Below, in pieces: positions 42,579-51,916 of a stretch of DNA of 64,000 nt. The notes under the pieces were generated by a model. It was given only the letters and a program-made list of their open reading frames with translations, was not told the DNA's origin and made no database searches. Numbering within the stretch: position 1 is the stretch's first letter; each line of letters starts with the position of its first letter. Position numbers and translations under genes: made by a program. Source of the stretch: an uncultured Collinsella sp. (GTDB taxonomy: Bacteria; Actinomycetota; Coriobacteriia; Coriobacteriales; Coriobacteriaceae); the NCBI GenBank assembly GCA_900540895.1, contig UQHV01000001.1:151748-215747 (forward strand). Reading direction: 5' to 3'.

Positions 42579-44342
42579 ATGGCAGATTCCACCACCGATT
42601 ACAACAATCTAGATCCCTTGGGTGACGAGACGGCGGTTGTCGATGAGGTTGAGGCCGCCGTCTCGGGCGCTCGCAAGAAGCCGCGTGCTGTCGATATGGT
42701 CCCCGAGGAGCCCGACGCGATGGCGCCGGACGAGGAATACCAGCTCACGCCGGCAGGTCGTCGTGAGCGCATTGGGCAGATCGTTCGCCTGATCAAAAAG
42801 TACCGCGTATGGGATAACCTCACACCGGTGCGCTTGCGTCGTCTGCTCGAAGAGCTCGGCCCCATGTTCGTCAAGATGGGGCAGATTCTGGCTAACCGCT
42901 CCGAGATTTTGCCGCAGCGGTTTTGCGACGAGCTGCGTCGCCTGCGCTCCGACGTAGAGCCGGTGCCGTATGAGGTAGTGCTCCGCTGTCTGGAAGAGGA
43001 GTACGGCCAGCGCCTGGGGCAGATGTTCGACGCGATCGACCCCAACCCGCTCGGAAGCGCGTCGCTCGCGCAAGTTCACCGTGCCCGTCTGGTGACGGGC
43101 GAGGACGTGGCCGTTAAGGTGCAGCGCCCCGGCGCGCAGCAGGTCATGGCGCAGGACATCGACATCATTCGTTCGGTGGTGCGCATCGTTTCCAAGTTCG
43201 TCAACACCGACCAGTTTGTTGACTTGCATGCCGTCGTCGAGGAACTGTGGGCCTCGTTTCGCGAGGAGACCAACTTTTTGGCTGAGGCCAAAAACCTCAA
43301 CGATTTCTATGAGTTCCATAAGAGCGTCCATGGCGTGTCGTGTCCTAAGTCCTACCTGGATCTTTGCACCGAACACGTGGTGGTCATGGACTACATTGAC
43401 GGCATCTCGATTGCCGATCCCGAGCGCCTGGTGGCCGAGGGCTATGACCTGGAAAAGATTGGCTCGGCGATTGTCGAGGACTATTCGACGCAGGTGCTCG
43501 ACGACGGCTTTTTCCATGCCGACCCGCATGCGGGAAACATCATCCTCAAAGATGGCATCGTTTACTTTATTGACCTGGGCATGGTCGGGCGCATGTCGAG
43601 CCACGACCGCGGTATCGTCAAGGACATGATTTTCGCCGTGGCCGAGGGCGACGTGCCCAAGCTCAAGGATTCGCTTATGCGCTTTGCCGTGACGCGCGGC
43701 GACTCGGCCGAGCTCGACCATTCGGCCTTTTTGTCCGATCTGGACTTTATCGTCGCCGACTTTGCGGGTCTTGACCTTAAGGATCTTGATATCGGCGAGT
43801 TTTTGACCTCGCTGCTAAACCTGGCGCGCAAGAACGACGTTGAGCTGCCGAGCGTGGTGACAATGTTCGCGCGCGGCATGGTGACGCTTGAGGGCCTGCT
43901 GACCGAGTACATGCCCAACGTCAATATGATCCAGATTATCCAGACGCACATCAAAAACGAGAAGAGCACCTATGCGCGCGTGCGCGAAATGGGGCGCGAT
44001 CTTGCCGCGAGCAGCTATCGCGCGGCAAAAGGCTCGCTCGAGGCGGCCGAGTATCTGGGCTTGGCGTCGCGCATGCTCACGCGCGGCCAGCTTAAGGTGA
44101 ACACGCAGATCATGAGCAGCGATAAGGCGCTGCGGCAGCTGGGCGGAATTATCGACCGCATGTCGATGGCAATTGTGATCGCCGGCCTGTTTATCGGTTC
44201 GTCGGTGGTGTACTACGCGCGCATCGAGCCGGTTGTGTTCGGTATCCCGGTCATTGGCTTTATGGGTTACGTGAGTGCGCTGGTGCTGGCGCTGATGCTG
44301 GGCCGCGAGATCTGGCGCAACAGTCACGGCGGCAAGCGTTAA
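42579..44342 (+). CDS. ABC1/UbiB-family atypical kinase
   Basis: A 587-residue protein of the ABC1/ADCK/UbiB family. Family motifs are the KxGQ-type FVKMGQILANRSEILP, the nucleotide loop GSASLAQVHRA (Ala-rich in place of a Gly loop), the invariant Lys in VAVKVQRP, VVMDYIDG, the catalytic HADPHAGN and metal-binding FIDLGMVG. Two C-terminal membrane helices (IVIAGLFIGSSVVYY and ALVLALMLG) anchor it. Relatives assist quinone or isoprenoid-lipid metabolism. No ubiquinone genes are present here, so its substrate is open. It follows the phasin-like gene closely and has no strong site of its own. Confidence 0.93.
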   Translation: MADSTTDYNNLDPLGDETAVVDEVEAAVSGARKKPRAVDMVPEEPDAMAPDEEYQLTPAGRRERIGQIVRLIKKYRVWDNLTPVRLRRLLEELGPMFVKMGQILANRSEILPQRFCDELRRLRSDVEPVPYEVVLRCLEEEYGQRLGQMFDAIDPNPLGSASLAQVHRARLVTGEDVAVKVQRPGAQQVMAQDIDIIRSVVRIVSKFVNTDQFVDLHAVVEELWASFREETNFLAEAKNLNDFYEFHKSVHGVSCPKSYLDLCTEHVVVMDYIDGISIADPERLVAEGYDLEKIGSAIVEDYSTQVLDDGFFHADPHAGNIILKDGIVYFIDLGMVGRMSSHDRGIVKDMIFAVAEGDVPKLKDSLMRFAVTRGDSAELDHSAFLSDLDFIVADFAGLDLKDLDIGEFLTSLLNLARKNDVELPSVVTMFARGMVTLEGLLTEYMPNVNMIQIIQTHIKNEKSTYARVREMGRDLAASSYRAAKGSLEAAEYLGLASRMLTRGQLKVNTQIMSSDKALRQLGGIIDRMSMAIVIAGLFIGSSVVYYARIEPVVFGIPVIGFMGYVSALVLALMLGREIWRNSHGGKR

Positions 44343-44408
44343 CGATTTCCCAGGGTCGGGGAAACGGGTTATTTTGCCTCGCGTCGCGCCGGCGGGGGCT
44401 GGTCCGAA

Positions 44409-44562
44409 CAAAACTATGCCGGTTTACGGGGCTGGAGTGCCGAACCTCGACCATACCGAAATTCGCGCTTTTAAAACCGCAGGTAGATGAGTCGTAGGTT
44501 TTTAAAAATGACAGGTATGGTTGCGAAGTGCTGAATCAGCCCCGTAATCCGGCATAGTTTTG
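44409..44562. mobile_element. MITE-like inverted-repeat element B
   Basis: A 154-bp element with 26-bp terminal inverted repeats differing at one position (44409-44434 and 44537-44562; CAAAACTATGCCGG and ACGGGGCTG). The inner sequence continues as an imperfect palindrome (GACCATACC and GGTATGGTTG) with an AT-rich centre. It is non-coding and lies in the long gap between the UbiB-family gene and the cobalamin-regulated operon. Its ends are unrelated to those of element A. Confidence 0.75.
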
Positions 44563-44626
44563 AAACGAGCTGTTCTTGCAAGGTCCGACGACAGCTCTTC
44601 CTATCGCAAACCATAGCTTTTACCTT

Positions 44627-44655
44627 GGGCTTCGCCTGCGTGCGAGGCCCTTTTG
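44627..44655 (+). terminator. Rho-independent terminator upstream of the cobalamin operon
   Basis: GGGCTTCGC pairs with GCGAGGCCC and is followed by TTTT. It insulates the riboswitch operon from upstream transcription. Confidence 0.7.
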
Positions 44656-44681
44656 CGTGCTACCATACTGACAGTAATAAT
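44653..44681 (+). promoter_or_regulatory. Promoter of the cobalamin-riboswitch operon
   Basis: TTGCGT (44653-44658) and TAATAAT (44675-44681) are 16-17 bp apart. Transcription would begin near 44687, just before the riboswitch. Confidence 0.55.
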
Positions 44682-44691
44682 CGATGGCCTA

Positions 44692-44912
44692 GATGGTGGT
44701 GCGGAGACGCACGAATGCGCGGTTTTCCTGCGCGTTTGGGAGAATCGGGGTGTAAATCCCCGGCTGTACCAGTAACCGTAATTCCTCTTGGCCCGGGATG
44801 TTCGCGTCGCAGATCGGACGACGTACCCGAGCCGTTAAGGTTAAGTCGGATCGCCTCCCATCTTGCATGCGGCTGCGGCGTATGCCGCCGGTGTGCATAG
44901 GGCTCTGGAGGG
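44692..44912 (+). ncRNA. Cobalamin riboswitch
   Basis: The conserved core of a cobalamin (B12) aptamer is visible: GGGAGAATCGGGGTGTAAA, then CCCCGGCTGTACCAGTAAC at 44758-44776, corresponding to the GGGAA..GGTGxxAATCC..GCTGxxCCxGCAACTG core. AAGTCGGATCGCCTCCC (about 44843-44859) matches the downstream B12 box. Hairpins in GCGCGG..CCTGCGC and GGCTGCGGCGTATGCCGCC fit aptamer and expression-platform stems. The platform ends near the GGAGGGAAGGGGGA ribosome site of the next gene, which suggests translational control. High cobalamin would turn the two downstream genes off. Confidence 0.9.
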
Positions 44913-44925
44913 AAGGGGGACCCCG

Positions 44926-47900
44926 ATGGGGGAACTCGAGCGCAGCATGCGCGATGACGTGGGGCAGCCTCAGGGCAACGCTCCAAGTACAGACAATGGG
45001 GGACAAATGGATATGTTTGAGGACGAGCGCAAGCGCGCCTCGTTGCGTCGCCATGGGGCGATCGCGCGCGGCGTAGCCAAGCGCGGCCTGGTGGCATTCC
45101 TGGCCTTCGCGATGGCCTTTGGCACCACACCGGCCCAGCTGTGGGCCGATGGCGCCGAGGGCGTTGCCGAGGCCGTGGCTCAGGCCACAACGCCGAGCGA
45201 GGGCGCGCAGGCCACGGACGGTGCTGCAGATACTACCGCGGCTGCTGCCGACGCAAACGATTCGGCTGCAGGTGGCTCCTCCGAAACTGGGGATACGGGT
45301 TCGGCCGCGCCTGACAACGTGAGCGATGATGCATCGGACGACCCCGCTGCGTCAGACCCTGCTTCGGCCACCCCGGCGAGCGAGGCGTCTGACACCACCG
45401 CCGAGACCGGCGACGCGACTGCGGTGGCCAGCGAGCCCAGTGTTGCCAAGGCCGCGTCTCGTGCCGCTGATACGTTTTCCTCGAATAATGGTGTCAGCGT
45501 CGGAAAAAGCCAGTCGCCTTCTCGTTGGGCTGGCTCTAACTTCACCGCTTTTATCCAGAGCAATACTACGCTCTATGCGAATGTTTGGACTTCGTCCAGC
45601 AAGCGCGCCAGCGCTTCGGGCTGCACCTATCAGTGGCTTGCTGCCGACATCAGCAACAAGAGCGATGCGGACAATTCCGCATTTGTTCCTGTCGAGGGCC
45701 AGACGGGCGCATCGATCGTTTTGGACGATGCCCTGCGTACTCAGCTTAACGGCAAGTGCCTGCGCGTACGCATTACCGATGCAAGCGGTAACGTCATCTA
45801 CGGCCCGACCAAGGGCGCCAACAACCAAAAGCTGACGGCGACGAACACCATCAAGGCACCCGTTCCTACCAAGACGGCCCTGGATGCAAAGTCTTATGTC
45901 CTCATCCAGTCTTCGGCAGACGATTCGAGCTCGTATTCGTCCGTCAAGGCCGAGATACTGAACCCTGGCACTACACTTTGGGCGAATGCCTACGACGGCG
46001 AAGCGGTCCCCAATAAGCGTATTGCGGCGCAGGGTGGCTGGACCTATCAGTGGCTTGCGTCCGATACGCGCGATGCCGAGGACTCTGCCTATCAGGTGAT
46101 TCCCGGTCAGACCGGCCAGTCGCTAACGATTACGGACGAACTCGCCTCGCAGCTTGCGGGCAAGTACATTCGCGTTAAGGTTGTCGGCGATGGCCAGGAG
46201 CTGTACGGTCCGAGCAGCTCTTTCGGGACGCCCGCGTCTGTTGGCTACAATACGCCGGGTCCTGTTGCCGCGAGTGACCAGATCGCGTTAGGCCACATCG
46301 TTCTCGCCTATAACGGCGCCGAATTTGGCGACGATTATGAGAACGTCCCCAACGCTAACGTCGGTGACACGATTAAGGCTGCCGCCTACTACCTTAACTA
46401 CGACACGCCGACTGACCTCTATGGCTCCGACAAGGTCGATTTTTCTTGGTGGGTGGCCGATTCTGCTGACGGCACGTTCGAGCAGGTTGCAACTGGTGAT
46501 ACCTTCACGGTTACCAAGGAGTGCGCGAACCGCTACCTCAAGGTGGTCGCTAAGGCCAAGAAGGGTATCCCCGGCTCCGATAGCTGTGAGACCAAGGCGG
46601 GCCGCATTCTGCCCAAGGGCGCGACGACGCTCGATTCAGTTGCATTTACCAATGCGAGCAAGGGCGCCAAGGACACTGGCTCTACGATTGAGGCGTGCGC
46701 CTACAAGGCGGTCGATTACTCGTCTGAGCCGGTTACCGAGGGCGTTACCTACACGTGGCGTTGGTCCTCTGTCGACCCGTCTTCCTCTGCGTTTGATGCG
46801 AAGACCGACTGGCATGTGGTCGAGGGCAAAACCGACAGCAGCTTTACGATTCCCGATGACTACGCCAAGCGCTGGGTGAGCGTGTCGGCCACTGCGGGCG
46901 ATAACACCGTAGAGGCGACTACTGCTGTGGCCGTTAAGGCCGCAGGCTCGCACGAGCTGTTCCTGGCGTATCTCAAAAAGATCGTCGGCGATCAGAGCGA
47001 TGACGCCAAGTTTGTCTACAAGAGTGGCGAAAAGATCGGTGTTACTGCATTCGAGAAGACGTCTGCAGGAACAAAGGGTGCCGAGCTTACATCTGATCAA
47101 CTGACGTATACGTGGCAGATTGCCGATAGCGCCCAGGGTCCGTTCACGACGCTGACGGATGAGAACGCGCACAGGCCGTCGTTCGTAATTTCGCAAAAGT
47201 ACGTCGGCAAGTACCTCAAGTGCATCGTCGACGGTGGCTACAACACCGACTATGCCTCCACGCGTTATGCCATCGTCAAGGGCGAAGATGCCAAGGCGTA
47301 TACCCTGACATCGGTTAATGTCGCTTCGAGCGGCAACCTTGCACAGGTCGGCGGAACGCTTACCCCTACTGCCAATTACATGGCAACGGGCGATTGGGGC
47401 GATTACGAGACGGCACTCCCCGAGGGCTCCCTCGTCGATTACCGCTGGTATCTCGCCGATGACGCTGAGGGCACAAATGCCCACGAGCTGTTTGGCGCCG
47501 ACGAAACGACCGGCGCGATCACGCTTCCCGCCTCGGCTGAGGGCAAATACGCCTATGTCGTGGCAAACGCCGGCAACAACGATGTCAAGAGCACCGCTTG
47601 GCTCGTTAATTCTTCCGACGAAAAGTCTCTTTCCGTTAACGTCAGGGTTGTAGGCGTAAGCAAGCACGATGTCGGTCAGTCCTATGACCTTGTGGACTGG
47701 GTGCCGACGGCCTCGTTTGAGTGGTCGAGTACCCAAAAAATGTCTGCCTGGGACATCTTTGCCAAGGTGCTTGACGACGCCGGCTATAGCTATAGCACGG
47801 ACGGCGGCGTTCCCTATTCGGTTACGAACCCCGATAAGTCCCAGACGCTCGCGATGGAAAACACGGCGTCCGGCTATAAGTACTGGCGTTTTGATATTAA

Positions 47901-50900
47901 TGGCAAGGCTGCCAACTCTTATGCCACGGGCTACTACCCGAGCGATGGCGACACGCTCGAGCTCGTGTACGAGGATCCCACGGGCACGGTTTCCACGCAG
48001 GTTTCCGCGACGTGTTCGGTCGTCGGCACCGACGCTAAGGGTGCTCAGCAGACCTGGGCCGCCGCTCAGAGCATTACGCTGAAGAAGGGCTCGACCGCGG
48101 CCGACCTCTCCGAGCAGCTCTTCAAGCAGACCGGCCTCAAGGCGGACTACGACCCCAACGGCTCCTGGGGCTGGGCGCTCAATTCGATCACGTCGCCCTT
48201 CGACTCCGGCCGCACGCTCGCCTACGACCCGACGACCGAAGCGTACTGGCAGCTGTTCATCAACGGCAAGTCCTCCATGGTCGGCGCCGGCGGCTACACG
48301 CTCAAGGCCGGCGACTCCGTCGTCTGGTACTACTCGAAGTACAACGACCCCGCTCCTGCCGATCAGCTTTCGGTAAGCTGCACCGTTATCGGCCAGGATG
48401 CTTCGGGCGCCCGGCAGACGTGGGCACAGCCTACGACAGCTCTCGTGGACGAGGGAACAACCGCTGCTGACCTTTCCGAGCAGATCTTTAAAAAGTCTGG
48501 CATTGGCGCCAAAACGGGGGAGAGCTCGTTTGGCTGGTATCTCGAGTCGCTGACCTCGCCGTTCGAAAAGAACGTGACCCTCTCGAGCGAGAAGGTTGAC
48601 GAAAACACCTGGAAATATTGGCAGTTCTTTGTCAATGGCAAGCCTGTTGATGTTGGTGCGGGCGCCTATACGCTTAAGGCAAGCGACGAGATTGCTTGGG
48701 TCTATGGCTCCGACGGCACCATGCCTGGTCAGGTCTCCGTTTCGATGGAGATCATCGGCAAGAAGGACGATAAGGCTCAGCGCTGGACTGATCCTTCGAT
48801 GCAGGTGTTTGTCGAGGGCACGACGATCAAGGATGCCTCTGCTGCCTACTTCGATGCCGTTGGCGTCAAGTCCAAGATGTACGACCAATTTGGTTATTGG
48901 GGCGTTCACACTCTTGTCTCTCCGCTTGATGGCACCGAGCTGTCGGGTGCTTGGTCGTTCTTTGTCAACGGCGTTCCTGGGTCTCAGCTCGATAGCGACT
49001 ATGTGCTCAAGTCGGGTGACAAGATCGTCTGGGCTTATGCTGCTGGCGATACCGTTCCTAATCCCGATGAAGTCGTAGTTGATCCGAGCGCTTCGCGCCC
49101 GACCGATTGGAAAGCCGACTGGAGCGGCAATTCCAATGCGGTGGTCGAGAACGTGTCCACGCCTACGGGCGCGCTGGCAAGCTCTTGGACGTTTGATTGG
49201 AAGGCCTATTCGGGCGCCACGTACCCCAACGCGAGCGAGCCGATTGTCGTAAACGGCAATGTGTATCTCGCCGTCAACAAGCGCCTGCTTAAGATCGATG
49301 CCGAGTCGGGCAAGGTGCTGGCCGAGTCGAATCTTAAGACTGCGATTGGCTACACGACGCGTCCGATTTATACGAACGGCTTGGTCATCGTCCCGCTCGA
49401 TGGCGGTGCGGTCCAGGCTCTGACGGCCGATACGCTCACGACGGTTTGGGTTACCGACCCTGTGAGCAAAACTGCTCAGTCGAATTCTCAGCTGACGGTC
49501 GATGGCAACTATCTCTATGTCGGCACCGTTGATGTCGACTATGGTAAGGGCGTGTATAACAACGGCCATCTGACGCGCATCAATATCCTGACCGGTGCCG
49601 TTTCCTGGCAGCACGTCAACGCCGATGAGGGTTATTACTGGACGGGCGCTACCGTGGGTGACGGCTTTATTCTGGTTCCCACCAGCGCCGGTACCGTTGA
49701 GATGCTCAGCAAGTCTTCGGGCGCTGTGCTTGGAAGCGTTTCCGTTGGGGCTATCGTTAACTCCTCCTGTGTGCTCTCCGCCGACGGTAGCCATGCTTAT
49801 CTGATTTCGCGCGATGGCAAGCTGCACGTTTTGGCGATTTCTGACGGTAGTTCGCGTGATGCGGATGCCGCTTCGCGCATTTCCGAAGAGCGCGTCGTCG
49901 ACCTGGGTCTTACGGGATGCGCCTGCATGCCTACGCTGTATGGCAACAAGCTGATTGTCGGCGGCGAGGTTTCCGGTGGCTCTGCGCTGGCGATTGTCGA
50001 CCTTGATAATGACTTTGCTACGACGTTGGTTTCGTCTGCTGATGGCTCCGCGCTTCCCATCGGCGGCATCAAGGGTGCACCGCTCGTGAGCGCCCAGGCA
50101 GATGGCACGTATGTCTACTTCACGGTTAACTACGGTGCGACTTCCGACTATGTGAACTACACCTCGGGCGGCGGTGTCTATCGCTACAAGCTGGGTGACG
50201 CGCAGGCGACCGGTGCGTTTAGCGCAACGGGACACAACAACTACTGCGACTCGCCGATTGCCTGCGACGCCAAGGGCAACCTCTACTACATCAACGATTC
50301 CGGCACGTTGTTCAAGCTGAATGGTGGCGTTAAGGTCTCGTTCGAGACTGGCGAGGGTTCCAAGGTCGATTTCCAGACTACGGCCGACGGCAAGCTGGTT
50401 AAGCCTGCCGATCCGACGCGTGAGGGCTACACCTTCGGTGGCTGGTACACCGATGAGGCTTGCACGGAGGCGTATGACTTCAGCACGCCGGTGACGGCCG
50501 ATATGACGCTGTATGCCAAGTGGACCAAGAACGCCGTTAACCCTGACGGCAATGGCGGTTCTGGCTCTAACGGTGGCAGCGGCTCCGGCACTGGTGCTGG
50601 TACCGGCGCGGGCACTGGCTCCGGCTCGAAGGGTGGCGCTGTCGCCCCGGGTCAGAAGCCGGTGACCAAGACGACGGTGTCGACCAAGAGCGGGACCAAG
50701 GACAACAAGTCCGACAAGAAGGACTCCGACAAGTCCGACAAGAAGGACGAGAAGAAGTCTGACAAGAAGGACGGCAAGTCCGACAAGGCATCCGCTTCCA
50801 CGACCACTGCCAAGAAGTCCACTGAGGCTTCCGCGCAGGAGTCTGGCCTCAACCCGCTCGCTATTGTCGGCATCGCGGCCGGCGTGATCGGCCTCGCGCT

Positions 50901-50955
50901 CATCGCCGTCTTCATGCTGACCAAGCGCGGCAAGGGTGACGGTAATGCCCGATAA
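44926..50955 (+). CDS. Giant surface protein with four DUF4430 domains, Ig-like repeats and a beta-propeller
   Basis: About 2009 residues, secreted and membrane-anchored. A signal segment (KRGLVAFLAFAMAFG) is near 50-70. A Ser/Ala/Asp-rich spacer leads to six Ig-like repeats (about 190-895; recurrent YQWLAAD, FSWWVAD, YTWQIAD, YRWYLAD and LKVVAKA-type strands). Four DUF4430 domains follow (starting near 902, 1025, 1147 and 1271; recurrent YWQLFINGK, VGAGGYTLKAGDSVVWYY). A PQQ-type beta-propeller (about 1419-1802), an InlB/Flg_new repeat ending TLYAKWTKN, a Lys/Asp/Ser-rich spacer and a C-terminal helix with a basic tail complete it. DUF4430 is related to the transcobalamin C-terminal beta domain. 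With the upstream cobalamin riboswitch this points to corrinoid binding at the surface. The start at 44926 follows AAGGGGGA by 5 nt. Confidence 0.88.
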   Translation: MGELERSMRDDVGQPQGNAPSTDNGGQMDMFEDERKRASLRRHGAIARGVAKRGLVAFLAFAMAFGTTPAQLWADGAEGVAEAVAQATTPSEGAQATDGAADTTAAAADANDSAAGGSSETGDTGSAAPDNVSDDASDDPAASDPASATPASEASDTTAETGDATAVASEPSVAKAASRAADTFSSNNGVSVGKSQSPSRWAGSNFTAFIQSNTTLYANVWTSSSKRASASGCTYQWLAADISNKSDADNSAFVPVEGQTGASIVLDDALRTQLNGKCLRVRITDASGNVIYGPTKGANNQKLTATNTIKAPVPTKTALDAKSYVLIQSSADDSSSYSSVKAEILNPGTTLWANAYDGEAVPNKRIAAQGGWTYQWLASDTRDAEDSAYQVIPGQTGQSLTITDELASQLAGKYIRVKVVGDGQELYGPSSSFGTPASVGYNTPGPVAASDQIALGHIVLAYNGAEFGDDYENVPNANVGDTIKAAAYYLNYDTPTDLYGSDKVDFSWWVADSADGTFEQVATGDTFTVTKECANRYLKVVAKAKKGIPGSDSCETKAGRILPKGATTLDSVAFTNASKGAKDTGSTIEACAYKAVDYSSEPVTEGVTYTWRWSSVDPSSSAFDAKTDWHVVEGKTDSSFTIPDDYAKRWVSVSATAGDNTVEATTAVAVKAAGSHELFLAYLKKIVGDQSDDAKFVYKSGEKIGVTAFEKTSAGTKGAELTSDQLTYTWQIADSAQGPFTTLTDENAHRPSFVISQKYVGKYLKCIVDGGYNTDYASTRYAIVKGEDAKAYTLTSVNVASSGNLAQVGGTLTPTANYMATGDWGDYETALPEGSLVDYRWYLADDAEGTNAHELFGADETTGAITLPASAEGKYAYVVANAGNNDVKSTAWLVNSSDEKSLSVNVRVVGVSKHDVGQSYDLVDWVPTASFEWSSTQKMSAWDIFAKVLDDAGYSYSTDGGVPYSVTNPDKSQTLAMENTASGYKYWRFDINGKAANSYATGYYPSDGDTLELVYEDPTGTVSTQVSATCSVVGTDAKGAQQTWAAAQSITLKKGSTAADLSEQLFKQTGLKADYDPNGSWGWALNSITSPFDSGRTLAYDPTTEAYWQLFINGKSSMVGAGGYTLKAGDSVVWYYSKYNDPAPADQLSVSCTVIGQDASGARQTWAQPTTALVDEGTTAADLSEQIFKKSGIGAKTGESSFGWYLESLTSPFEKNVTLSSEKVDENTWKYWQFFVNGKPVDVGAGAYTLKASDEIAWVYGSDGTMPGQVSVSMEIIGKKDDKAQRWTDPSMQVFVEGTTIKDASAAYFDAVGVKSKMYDQFGYWGVHTLVSPLDGTELSGAWSFFVNGVPGSQLDSDYVLKSGDKIVWAYAAGDTVPNPDEVVVDPSASRPTDWKADWSGNSNAVVENVSTPTGALASSWTFDWKAYSGATYPNASEPIVVNGNVYLAVNKRLLKIDAESGKVLAESNLKTAIGYTTRPIYTNGLVIVPLDGGAVQALTADTLTTVWVTDPVSKTAQSNSQLTVDGNYLYVGTVDVDYGKGVYNNGHLTRINILTGAVSWQHVNADEGYYWTGATVGDGFILVPTSAGTVEMLSKSSGAVLGSVSVGAIVNSSCVLSADGSHAYLISRDGKLHVLAISDGSSRDADAASRISEERVVDLGLTGCACMPTLYGNKLIVGGEVSGGSALAIVDLDNDFATTLVSSADGSALPIGGIKGAPLVSAQADGTYVYFTVNYGATSDYVNYTSGGGVYRYKLGDAQATGAFSATGHNNYCDSPIACDAKGNLYYINDSGTLFKLNGGVKVSFETGEGSKVDFQTTADGKLVKPADPTREGYTFGGWYTDEACTEAYDFSTPVTADMTLYAKWTKNAVNPDGNGGSGSNGGSGSGTGAGTGAGTGSGSKGGAVAPGQKPVTKTTVSTKSGTKDNKSDKKDSDKSDKKDEKKSDKKDGKSDKASASTTTAKKSTEASAQESGLNPLAIVGIAAGVIGLALIAVFMLTKRGKGDGNAR

Positions 50956-51847
50956 GCCCAAGGGGACCAACGGGCAGCAGCCCGACTCCTCGTTTATCCA
51001 GCTCGACGATGCAAAGCAAAAGGGCGCCGCTTCGGCGGCGTCCGCCCCGCGGCGCAAGGCGATGCTTGGCGCTCTGACCGCGGTTTGTATCGCGTTGATC
51101 GTCGTATCGCTGGGCTTTGTCCACCCCTCCGAGAGCGGCGCCTGGTCCATTGATTGGATCGTCCAGACCGTGACGGGGGAGAGCGTCGTCGCCAATGATG
51201 CCAAGGTGCCTGGTTCGGCTGCTGCTTCTAGCAAGGCCGACTCCAAGAATTCCAAGGTTTCGGGCGATGCGAAAGATAAGTCCAAGGACTCGGGTGACGC
51301 CAAGGGCGATTCCGAGTCTTCGAACAAGAGCTCGGATAAAAACTCGGAAGGCAAAAAGTCCGAAGAGCAGGATGGCAAGAAGTCTGGCGAAGCATCGGTT
51401 TCTCAGAATACCGGAGCTGCCGATACGTCCAACACGTCTGGCGGTGCCTCTTCGGGCGGTGGCCAGTCGTCTGGCGGGGCCACGGCCTCTAACGGCGGAG
51501 GCGCTTCCACGGGCGGCCAGGGTGGCTCGCAGGAGTCTGGATACGTTACTGTGTCGGTCTCGGTTACGTCGAGTGCCGTGGGCAATCCTGTGTCCGCCGG
51601 CGGCACCTATACCTTTAACGAAGGTGCCACCGTCTACGATGCCCTATGCGCGCTCGGGCTTTCCGTCAACGCACACGGCTCATCGTACGGCACGTATGTC
51701 GCCGCGATCGGCGGTTTGGCCGAGAAGCAGTATGGCGGCACGAGCGGTTGGATGTACTCTGTCAACGGCTCGACGCCCATGACGGCCTGCAGCAACTACG
51801 TTCTCTCCAACGGCGACAACGTCGTCTGGTATTACGTAACAGGCTAG
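50945..51847 (+). CDS. Membrane-anchored single DUF4430 protein
   Basis: A 300-residue protein. It has a short cytoplasmic N-terminus, one membrane helix (AMLGALTAVCIALIVVSLGFV, about 40-60), a long Lys/Ser/Asp then Gly/Ser-rich spacer (about 85-195), and one C-terminal DUF4430 domain (VTVSVSVTSSAVGNPVSAGG, GATVYDALCALGL, GWMYSVNGSTP, LSNGDNVVWYY). Its ATG lies inside the end of the giant gene (11-nt overlap) with GGGTGA upstream, so translation is coupled and it shares the cobalamin riboswitch. It probably acts nearer the membrane than the giant protein, for example receiving a corrinoid for an uptake transporter. No transporter gene lies next to it. Confidence 0.85.
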   Translation: MPDKPKGTNGQQPDSSFIQLDDAKQKGAASAASAPRRKAMLGALTAVCIALIVVSLGFVHPSESGAWSIDWIVQTVTGESVVANDAKVPGSAAASSKADSKNSKVSGDAKDKSKDSGDAKGDSESSNKSSDKNSEGKKSEEQDGKKSGEASVSQNTGAADTSNTSGGASSGGGQSSGGATASNGGGASTGGQGGSQESGYVTVSVSVTSSAVGNPVSAGGTYTFNEGATVYDALCALGLSVNAHGSSYGTYVAAIGGLAEKQYGGTSGWMYSVNGSTPMTACSNYVLSNGDNVVWYYVTG

Positions 51848-51869
51848 GGATCTCAACATAACGCACGGA

Positions 51870-51908
51870 ACGGGCAGCTCGGACAAACATCCAGGCCGCC
51901 CGTTTTTT
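51870..51908 (+). terminator. Terminator of the DUF4430 operon
   Basis: ACGGGC (51870-51875) pairs with GCCCGT (51898-51903) and is followed by TTTTTT. Confidence 0.85.
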
Positions 51909-51916
51909 GATGCGAA

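Noticed and set aside
44401..44588. GGTCCGA at 44401-44407 and 44582-44588 as a target duplication of element B
   Set aside because: The right copy is 20 bp from the element end, so it does not fit a simple target-site duplication; 7 bp could match by chance.
46636..51378. Very long open frame (about 1,580 codons) antisense to the giant surface protein gene
   Set aside because: It has no ribosome site, signal or recognisable domain. The plus-strand frame has clear domain repeats and a riboswitch. Open antisense frames are expected from the GC-rich codon pattern.
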